From an uncultured Alistipes sp. (GTDB lineage: Bacteria > Bacteroidota > Bacteroidia > Bacteroidales > Rikenellaceae), in NCBI RefSeq assembly GCF_949296715.1, contig NZ_CASFQD010000020.1:1-11964 (forward strand): a stretch of DNA of 11,964 nt, given 5' to 3'. Shown piece after piece: positions 6,279-11,964 of the stretch. Position 1 is the stretch's first letter. Every line of letters begins with the position of its first letter. A program made the position numbers and the translations under genes. The notes beneath the pieces were generated by a model that ran no database searches, was not told where the DNA came from, and saw nothing but the letters and a program-made list of their open reading frames with translations.

Positions 6279-6293
6279 GCCCGGCGCCCGGGC
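6279..6293 (-). other. GC-rich inverted repeat at the 3' end of the minus-strand operon
   Basis: GCCCGG (6279-6284) and CCGGGC (6288-6293) form a perfect six-base-pair stem around a three-base loop, starting three bases past the peptidase stop codon on the minus strand. There is no T-run after it, so it is not a canonical intrinsic terminator. It could stabilise the transcript end or slow transcription between convergent genes, or be incidental in such GC-rich DNA. Confidence 0.35.
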
Positions 6294-6296
6294 GGG

Positions 6297-6752
6297 TCAG
6301 CGGATGCCGAGGTGCCAGATGACGCGGAGGATGAAGTGCCGCAGCCCTTCGGGCAGCGCGAGCCAGCCGTGCGAGAGCCGCTGCCAGCGTTTGCCGTCGC
6401 AGGGGAGGATGCGTCCCGAGGGGCGGATGACCTGCACGACACGGCCGGCGATGTCGGCGCGCGCACACTCCTCGCGGAGGCGGTAGTTGCCGTCGCCCGC
6501 AATCAGGAACCGGTCACCGCGCCGTGCCAGGATGCGGTGGAGTACGTGGCGTCCCTTGTAGCGGAAGAGCACGACATCGTCCCGCTGCGGCTCCTCGCCT
6601 GCACCGTAGGCGCGCACGACGACATGGTCCCTGTCGTTGCGCAGCAGCGGCCGCATGCTGTGGCCCTTCATGCGGATTTGCACGGGCTGGCCCTCGGCGA
6701 GCATCGCCTCGACCTGCTCGAAAAAGAGTTCGTTGGGCAGCTGCATGGTCAT
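6297..6752 (-). CDS. Small S24/S26-type serine peptidase with SipW/ER-type Ser-His dyad
   Basis: A 151-residue protein with the signal-peptidase/LexA fold motifs. The nucleophile box is KGHSMRPLL with Ser32. A second box, RDDVVLFRY (57-65), leads to VLHRIL with His72, and a third is IAGDGN with Asp87. In the S26B branch (SipW, archaeal and ER signal peptidases) a His at the IIHRVI position replaces the Lys of E. coli signal peptidase, and a GDNN-like box follows; this protein fits that branch. It lacks the N-terminal membrane anchor of classical signal peptidases and has only a weakly hydrophobic C-terminal segment (about 138-148). The ATG overlaps the TGA of the upstream kinase-like gene (ATGA), so translation is probably coupled. 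A role in cleaving a small exported substrate is inferred from the exporter two genes upstream. It is last in the operon; the target is unknown. Confidence 0.82.
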   Translation of the reverse strand: MTMQLPNELFFEQVEAMLAEGQPVQIRMKGHSMRPLLRNDRDHVVVRAYGAGEEPQRDDVVLFRYKGRHVLHRILARRGDRFLIAGDGNYRLREECARADIAGRVVQVIRPSGRILPCDGKRWQRLSHGWLALPEGLRHFILRVIWHLGIR

Positions 6753-7696
6753 CGGAGGGTTTCGTCGGGGAAGACCGTCGCGCAGGCCAGCCGGGCCGCT
6801 TCGGCATCGGGCAGGCATTCGAGGTGGTAGACTGGCACGCGGCGGATGAGTTGCGAGATGATTTCGCAGATGCGGTCCTGCAACTGCTCGTCGCGGGCGA
6901 AGGCCGGGGGAGCCGAGGGGAGCAGGGCGCCGAGCGCTTCGAGGGTCCGCAGGCGCCGGATGGCGTTGTGCGGCGCCTGCGAGAGCCGCACGATGCCCGC
7001 GATGGGGAGCTCCTCGTTGCGGTAGCAGGGGGTCTTGCCGCTCCACGGCGAGCCGCAGACGTGCGCTTCGCCGTCGAGGATACGGACGATGGGGCTGTCG
7101 TCGTTCAGCAGCCGCGCTCCGGCGATGTGTTCGCGCCACAGCCGCGTGTGGGTGCTCTTGCCCGTGCCGGACTCCCCGAGGAAGAGGACGCCGCGGCCCT
7201 GCCGGGCGATCACCGAGGAGTGGAACGCCGCACTGCGGTGGCGCAGGGCCGCGAGGTTGAACATCGTCCAGAGCCCGAAGCGCAGCAGCGCCGGGTTGTG
7301 GGCGCGGGTGTAGTCGGTCGTGACGTCGGGCGCATCGAACCGCTTGCGGAAGCGGGCCGGGGCCGAGCCGTCGCGCGGCGTCATCTCGAGCAGGTAGCCT
7401 GCGGCGTCGCTGCCGAAGCGGCAGTCGGCGTCGGCATCGGCGAAATCGAAGCTGTCCAGTTCGCGGTAGTCGGCCTGCGCGGGCGGGCAGATGCCCGGGC
7501 AGAGCCGCAGGTCGGGCGTGGTGTCCGGTGTCTCCGGAGTGTCTGCGCCGGGGGCGGTGCCGCAGAGGATGCCGGCAGTCCCGCAGCGGGGGCGGTCGGC
7601 GGCAAAGGGTTCGAGCGCCCGGGCGAAGTGTCCGCCCGGAAGGGTGTCGGGCAGTTCGATCGGAATGCCCGCGACGGTGTATTTCAGGTATTTCAT
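6749..7696 (-). CDS. HPr-kinase/PEPCK-fold ATPase (HprK-like serine kinase family)
   Basis: A 315-residue protein. Its C-terminal half (about 155-315) resembles the HprK/phosphoenolpyruvate-carboxykinase fold: an AFHSSVI strand with His159, then the P-loop GESGTGKST (174-182), then ARLLNDDSPIV with paired Asp199-Asp200, matching the ADD metal/catalytic region of HPr kinase, and SPWSGKTP (217-224). The N-terminal 150 residues have no recognised domain and include an acidic patch (DFADADAD, 84-91). True HprK also has a DRTU-type N-terminal domain and a recognisable phosphorylase signature; neither is obvious here, and no HPr gene is near. Relatives of this short form occur in peptide-natural-product clusters, where a homologue phosphorylates lasso precursors. 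Its ATG overlaps the exporter stop (ATGA). Kinase activity and substrate are inference. Confidence 0.75.
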   Translation of the reverse strand: MKYLKYTVAGIPIELPDTLPGGHFARALEPFAADRPRCGTAGILCGTAPGADTPETPDTTPDLRLCPGICPPAQADYRELDSFDFADADADCRFGSDAAGYLLEMTPRDGSAPARFRKRFDAPDVTTDYTRAHNPALLRFGLWTMFNLAALRHRSAAFHSSVIARQGRGVLFLGESGTGKSTHTRLWREHIAGARLLNDDSPIVRILDGEAHVCGSPWSGKTPCYRNEELPIAGIVRLSQAPHNAIRRLRTLEALGALLPSAPPAFARDEQLQDRICEIISQLIRRVPVYHLECLPDAEAARLACATVFPDETLR

Positions 7697-9432
7697 TCTT
7701 CTCCGAGTGTGATGATGCGGTTGCAGTATTCGAGCGACGAGGCGCGGTGGGCAATCACGACAATCGTCAGCCCCGCGTGTTGTGCGGCGATGGCGGCGAT
7801 GGCGCGGTTGATCTCCTCCTCGGTGCGGTTGTCGAGCGCCGAGGTCGCCTCGTCGAAGAAGAGGACGTCCGACGCCCTGTAGAGGGCCCGGGCGATGCCG
7901 ATGCGCTGGCGCTGCCCGCCCGAGAGGCGGCATCCGCACTCCCCGATGGGGGTGTCGATGCCCTGCGGCAGCGAGGCGATGAAGTCGCCCAGCCGTGCCG
8001 CCTCGAGCGCCTCGAGCGCCCGCGTGCGGTCGATTTCCGCGGAGGGTGTGCCGAGGGCGACATTCTCGGCGAAGGTGCCGTCGCAGAGAAAGAGGTTCTG
8101 CGAGACATAGCCGATGCGGTTCTGCCAGGCGCGGCGGTTGGCCGGCGTGAGGGGCGTGCCGTCGATTGTGATCTCGCCCGCCGTCGGGGTGTAGAGCCCC
8201 AGCAGCAGGTTGAAGAGCGTCGTCTTGCCCGAGCCCGAGGCGCCGCGGATGCCGACCCGCTCGCCCTTGCGGATTGTGAGCGAGAGCCCCTCGAAGAGCG
8301 TGCGGTCGCCGTCCTCGAAGCGGAACGAGAGGTCGCGCACGGCGATTTCGTGCTCGAAGGGCAGCTTGTCGGTCGTGCGGCGTTCGGCCTCGGCGTTCGG
8401 AAGCTCCTGCCCGGCCGTGTGGGCTTCGCGCAGGATGTCGATCGTGTAGCGGTTGTAGCGGATCGTGGTCCACGACGAGAGGATGCCCCGCACGGAGGGC
8501 ATGAGCCGCAGCGCCGCCACGGCGAAGACGCCGAAGAGCAGCTGCATGTGGCTGCCGTGCCCGATGCCGAAGCCGACGAGCAGTGCCATGCCGAGCGCCA
8601 GGGCGATCTCGGTGAAGGCCGGCGGCAGCAGCCCGATGGCCGTCTCGCGCAGGCGCGTGCGCACGACCTCGTCCATGGCGCGGTCGAACGAGCGGAGCAT
8701 CTGCGGGAAAGCGGCGTTGATCTCGATGTCGGCATAGCCGCGGAAGGTCTCGACCACCAGGCGCGACTTCTCGCGCTGTGCGCGGTTCTCCTCCTCGCCG
8801 TAGCGGTTGATGCGGTTGCGGATCAGCCCGTAGTAGAGCCACGTGCCGGGCAGGAAGACCGCAACGGCGAGCCCCGCGGCGAGCGGCGCGTAGATCGCCA
8901 GCGCCGTGAAGAGCAGCACGAAGAGCATTGCCTCGGCGGCGATGGCGGCGGCGGGCTTGAGCACCCCGGCCGTGAAGGCGAGGCAGACGACGTTGACGTT
9001 GCGGGCCAGCACGGCGGAGTTCGAGCGCTTGATGAAGCCCAGGCCGCGGTCGTGGTAGGTGATGTAGAGCCGCCGCGAGAGCGTGCGGTAGAGGTCGTAG
9101 ATGTAGCGCCGCTCGGCGCGTGCGAGCACGAGGTTCAGCAGCGATTTGAGGACGATGACGGCGACGACGCCCCCGCAGACGGCCAGGGCGAAGCCGCGGG
9201 GCGACGCGATGCCCGAGAGGGCGTAGGCGCGGGCGAGGGGACCGCTGCCTTCGAGGCTCGACGGATCGAGCACCAGCACCAGCACGGGCAGCAGCACGGC
9301 CAGCCCCACGAGGTTGAGCAGTGCGCGCAGCAGCAGCGTCGCGGCGACGCGCAGCCCGCGGCGGCGGAACGGCGGCGGGATGATGTCGGCGATGCGTGCG
9401 CCGGGACGTTCGTTCGGTTTGTTATGCTTCAT
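7693..9432 (-). CDS. ABC exporter, fused membrane and ATP-binding domains
   Basis: A 579-residue half-transporter. The membrane domain (about 25-325) has roughly six hydrophobic segments, around 30-56, 82-104, 150-180, 183-203, 265-290 and 297-312. The ATPase domain (about 360-579) is complete: Walker A GASGSGKTT (397-405), Q-loop Gln445, signature LSGGQRQR (503-510), Walker B VLFFDEATSALD (523-534) with catalytic Glu528, and H-loop His562. It has the type IV (MsbA/bacteriocin exporter) architecture and should act as a homodimer in the inner membrane, exporting lipid, glycolipid or peptide. There is no N-terminal C39 peptidase domain; a separate protease lies two genes downstream. The ATG at 9432 lies 11 bases inside the helicase gene's 3' end, and its stop overlaps the next start. 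Substrate cannot be told from sequence. Confidence 0.93.
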   Translation of the reverse strand: MKHNKPNERPGARIADIIPPPFRRRGLRVAATLLLRALLNLVGLAVLLPVLVLVLDPSSLEGSGPLARAYALSGIASPRGFALAVCGGVVAVIVLKSLLNLVLARAERRYIYDLYRTLSRRLYITYHDRGLGFIKRSNSAVLARNVNVVCLAFTAGVLKPAAAIAAEAMLFVLLFTALAIYAPLAAGLAVAVFLPGTWLYYGLIRNRINRYGEEENRAQREKSRLVVETFRGYADIEINAAFPQMLRSFDRAMDEVVRTRLRETAIGLLPPAFTEIALALGMALLVGFGIGHGSHMQLLFGVFAVAALRLMPSVRGILSSWTTIRYNRYTIDILREAHTAGQELPNAEAERRTTDKLPFEHEIAVRDLSFRFEDGDRTLFEGLSLTIRKGERVGIRGASGSGKTTLFNLLLGLYTPTAGEITIDGTPLTPANRRAWQNRIGYVSQNLFLCDGTFAENVALGTPSAEIDRTRALEALEAARLGDFIASLPQGIDTPIGECGCRLSGGQRQRIGIARALYRASDVLFFDEATSALDNRTEEEINRAIAAIAAQHAGLTIVVIAHRASSLEYCNRIITLGEE

Positions 9433-11964
9433 CGGTTACTTTTTCGATATTTCCGCGTTTCACGTACCAGAGGTATCCCGCGACGTCGGTGTAGCCCATC
9501 TGCCGCAGCAGGTCGCAGTATTCGCCGATCTGGCGGCGGTGGCTCTCCTTCTCCCGGAGGCCGAACTTGTAGTCGACGACGACGGCTCTGCGCCCGGCGG
9601 TCATCACGCGGTCGGGACGCCGGATCGTGCGGCTGCCGGGGCCGTTGCCGGCCGGGATGACGATTTCGTGTTCGTTGCGCACGCGCTGCCACCCGCCGCC
9701 GAACCATTCGCGCACGACGGGGTGCTCGAGCGCCCGGGCGATTGCCGCGCGCAGGACCGGCGCCTCGGCCTCGGAGAGCGTGCCGTCGGCCGTCATGCGC
9801 TCCACGGCGCGGCGGATCTGCTCCTCGTCGTCGGCATGCTCGAAGGCGCGGTGCATCAGGATGCCGAAGTTGCGCGGCGAGAGCTCCGCCTCGTCCTCCT
9901 CCTCGAAGTAGCGCTGCGAGGGGAGCCGCAGCCGCAGGTCGGCCTGCGAGGTGGGGTAGTGCTCCAGCACGGCGTGTTCCGTTCTGGCCGCCTGCTCCTT
10001 TTTCGGGGGCTCGGGCCCCGTGAACTCGCCGAACTCGAAGCGCTCGCCCCGCTCCGTGCTGCTGCAGCGCCCTTCGAGCCCGTCGAGCAGGGCGCGTCCG
10101 CCCTCCGTCGGGATGCTCTGCCGCAGCAGTCCGCCCACCGTGCGGGCGCTGCGCTGCGGCAGGAAGACGTGGAGCGACTCCCGGGCGCGCGTGAGCGCCA
10201 CGTAGAGCAGGTTGATGTTGTCGACATGGGCGTAGACCTTCTCGCGGTAGTACTCCTCCGAGAAGCCCGATTCGGCCATCGACTGCCGGAACCGCACGGG
10301 CACGCACCCCGCATCGGAGCCGTCGCCGCGGGCCGCCGCCCAGACGATGTTCGAGACGCCGTTTGTCTTGGGATCGAGCTGCCACGAACAGTAGGGGATC
10401 AGCACGACGCTCTTTTCGAGCCCCTTGGCCTTGTGTATGGTCGTGATCTCGACGGCCGAGGCCGAGGCCTCGACGCTCAGGGAGCGGCCGCTGCCCGTCT
10501 CGTCCCACCACTGGAGCCAGAGCGGGATGTCGGCGATCTTCGACGAGCAGAAGGCGATGATCTGCTCGTGCACGGCCTGCAGGTAGGCCGTCTGGCGCCG
10601 GTCGCCGGCGATGTCGTGGCGCATGACGATGCGTTCGAACGCCTCCTCGGGCGAGAGCAGGCGGATCGAGCGGAAGAAGGTGCGCTCCTCGTCGTCGAGC
10701 GGGCGGTCGAAGGCCCGGCCGAGGTAGTGGTTGTAGACGGCGCGGTGGAGCGTGTCGTCGGGGTTGAGCGCCAGACGCAGCGCCGCGGCGATGAACGAGG
10801 CCGCGGGGGCATTGCCCACGACGAGCGCCTCCTGCGTCATGACGTCGAAGCGGTAGCGCTCCTCGGTGTTGCGGCGCTTGAACTCCAGCAGCTCGGCGGC
10901 GACCTTCGCGCCGTCCGTCGCCCCGCGCACGAGGATCATGATCTGCCCCGGGCGGAACCCGCGGTCGAGCAGCTCGCAGATGCGCTCGACGACGGGCGGG
11001 CGCTCGTCGAAGGTCTCGACCGAGACGTAGCCCGGGTGTGTGCCGGTCAGGCGCGGCTGCTGCGCATGGTTGCGGTAGGCCTCCGAGAGGGTGTCCGTAA
11101 GTTCGGCGGCCGTCTGCGGCGGGAGGTCGGCCCGGGCGGCGGCTTCGGCCAGGCTGCGGTTCAGCTCGTCGTTGTCGCTGCGGACGATGCGCCCGATGAT
11201 GCGGTTGTTGAACTCCACGACCACGGGCAGGCTGCGGTAGTTCTCCTGCAGGGCGACGACCTGCGTGTCGGCCGCCCCGAGCGCCTCGCGGGCCGCGCCG
11301 TGCAGCAGACGCCAGTCGCCGCCGCGCCAGCGGTAGATCGACTGCTTGATGTCGCCGACGAGCAGCACCGCGGTCTCGTCCGGCGCGGCCTGCGCCATGG
11401 CGTTGCGCAGCAGCGGCAGGAAGTTTTCCCACTCCTTGACCGACGTGTCCTGGAACTCGTCGATCATGAAGCGGTCGAAGCGGTTGCCGACCTTCTCGTA
11501 GATGAACGGCGCGTCGTTGTGGCCGATGAACTCCGAGAGGACGTATTTCGTTTCGGAGAGGAGCATCGTGTTCTGCTCGTCGCAGAGCTGCTGCACGCGC
11601 GTGTAGAGGTCCGAGAGCAGGGCGAAGCTGCGGTAGTTCTCGCGCAGCAGCCCGCAGGTGTTCCATAGCCGGACGTTGCTGTCGTAGAGCTCGCACAGGC
11701 GGCGCAGCAGGGGTTGCAGCTGCTGTCGGAGGCGCTGCGACGGCGTCCCCGTCTTGCCCCAGCGCGCATCGTCCGTGCAGGCCGCCTCGACGCGGCTGCC
11801 GTAGCGGTCGGTCGAACCGCCGGCCACGGCGTAGAACCACGCGGCAAAGCCCTTCTCCCTGTAGGGAAAGTCGGCGACGGTGCACCCCGCGGCGGCGATT
11901 ATCCCGACGGCCTCCGCGGCCGTGCGGCGCAGCTCCTCGCGGCTGCGGGCCGCCTCGGCGCCCA
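9422..11964 (-). CDS. UvrD/RecB/AddA-like helicase-nuclease; N-terminal part outside window
   Basis: The frame is open from the right edge to a TAA at 9422-9424, giving the last 847 residues. Superfamily 1 helicase motifs are in order: motif II IDEFQDTS (bases about 11442-11465), motif III VGDIKQSIYRWRGGD (about 11325-11370), motif V HKAKGLEKSVVLIP (about 10398-10440), and motif VI LLYVALTRARESL (about 10172-10212). The C-terminus carries a RecB-family PD-(D/E)XK nuclease: GILMHRAFE, RPDRV with Asp at about 9611, VVDYKFG with the Asp-x-Lys pair at about 9567-9575, and Q-IGEYCDLLRQMGY. Motif I (Walker A) must lie beyond the window. This is the AddA/RecB class of double-strand-break resection enzymes; an AddB-like partner would be expected upstream. 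A GTG at 11827 is only an internal codon, since homologous-looking sequence (FPYREKGFAAWFY) continues upstream of it. Confidence 0.92.
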   Translation of the reverse strand, partial: GAEAARSREELRRTAAEAVGIIAAAGCTVADFPYREKGFAAWFYAVAGGSTDRYGSRVEAACTDDARWGKTGTPSQRLRQQLQPLLRRLCELYDSNVRLWNTCGLLRENYRSFALLSDLYTRVQQLCDEQNTMLLSETKYVLSEFIGHNDAPFIYEKVGNRFDRFMIDEFQDTSVKEWENFLPLLRNAMAQAAPDETAVLLVGDIKQSIYRWRGGDWRLLHGAAREALGAADTQVVALQENYRSLPVVVEFNNRIIGRIVRSDNDELNRSLAEAAARADLPPQTAAELTDTLSEAYRNHAQQPRLTGTHPGYVSVETFDERPPVVERICELLDRGFRPGQIMILVRGATDGAKVAAELLEFKRRNTEERYRFDVMTQEALVVGNAPAASFIAAALRLALNPDDTLHRAVYNHYLGRAFDRPLDDEERTFFRSIRLLSPEEAFERIVMRHDIAGDRRQTAYLQAVHEQIIAFCSSKIADIPLWLQWWDETGSGRSLSVEASASAVEITTIHKAKGLEKSVVLIPYCSWQLDPKTNGVSNIVWAAARGDGSDAGCVPVRFRQSMAESGFSEEYYREKVYAHVDNINLLYVALTRARESLHVFLPQRSARTVGGLLRQSIPTEGGRALLDGLEGRCSSTERGERFEFGEFTGPEPPKKEQAARTEHAVLEHYPTSQADLRLRLPSQRYFEEEDEAELSPRNFGILMHRAFEHADDEEQIRRAVERMTADGTLSEAEAPVLRAAIARALEHPVVREWFGGGWQRVRNEHEIVIPAGNGPGSRTIRRPDRVMTAGRRAVVVDYKFGLREKESHRRQIGEYCDLLRQMGYTDVAGYLWYVKRGNIEKVTDEA

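Noticed and set aside
5985..6322. Cys-rich plus-strand reading of the 21-bp array, with heptads such as CGCRACD, considered as a RiPP precursor
   Set aside because: The frame has no start codon of its own near a leader, begins inside tsf in the wrong frame, and lies past a strong terminator. The heptads are the direct result of the 21-base DNA period.
4963..6468. 501-codon open frame on the minus strand across tsf and the 21-bp array
   Set aside because: It lies opposite tsf, a certain gene, and its product is low-complexity Arg/Pro/His-rich. The open frame results from GC-rich codons and the 21-bp period, which repeats as seven residues.
7528..11668. Very long plus-strand frames (710 and 784 codons) opposite the exporter and helicase
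   Set aside because: Both run antisense to genes with full motif sets. Their products are Arg/Asp/Val/Gly-rich with no domain, as expected from third-position GC bias.
11464..11827. GTG at 11827 as the start of the helicase
   Set aside because: The frame stays open to the window edge, and the upstream residues (such as FPYREKGFAAWFY) look like normal helicase sequence. Motif I is also missing, so the gene must begin outside the window.
1..11964. CRISPR arrays, tRNA/rRNA genes, insertion sequences and attachment sites
   Set aside because: No repeat-spacer pattern, no cloverleaf-like gene, no transposase motif and no flanking direct repeats were found; the only repeats are the three short-period arrays.

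Overview
The window reads as chromosomal DNA of a GC-rich member of the Bacteroidales, most like Alistipes or another Rikenellaceae. Support: an L13 protein with the Bacteroidales-type N-terminus and GTG start, the gene order rplM-rpsI ... rpsB-tsf, a Bacteroidetes-type promoter (TTTG, 19 bases, TACTTTTG) and A-rich rather than Shine-Dalgarno-like leaders. The genus is inference; the phylum/order level is well supported. No RNA gene, insertion sequence, phage gene or CRISPR array was seen.

Left block (1-2658, + strand): the 3' part of a sodium-pumping acyl-CoA decarboxylase operon. It holds the carboxyltransferase alpha subunit (5' end outside the window), a one-helix OadG-type subunit, a biotin carrier and the membrane beta subunit, and closes with a strong intrinsic terminator. 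The complex most likely decarboxylates (S)-methylmalonyl-CoA to propionyl-CoA and exports Na+, the last energy-conserving step of the succinate-propionate pathway.

Middle block (2659-5984, + strand): a 466-base non-coding gap filled by two short-period tandem arrays (11 bp and 14/15 bp), then a clear promoter and short structured leader for rplM-rpsI, a 185-base structured spacer, and rpsB-tsf, closed by a near-perfect terminator. A third array with a 21-bp period begins at the last T of that terminator. So the ribosomal/EF-Ts block is bracketed by simple-period arrays, each lying just after an intrinsic terminator.

Right block (6297-11964, - strand, convergent with tsf): a compact gene train read from right to left: a RecB/AddA-like helicase-nuclease (N-terminus beyond the window), an ABC exporter, a small HPr-kinase/PEPCK-fold ATPase and a small SipW-type Ser/His peptidase. 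The last three are joined by ATGA stop-start overlaps, and the exporter start lies inside the helicase 3' end. Exporter plus HprK-like kinase plus S26B peptidase resembles a peptide modification/processing/export module, but no substrate peptide is visible here. This is the most plausible poorly described system in the window.

The large open frames opposite the real genes are by-products of GC-rich codon use and were rejected.
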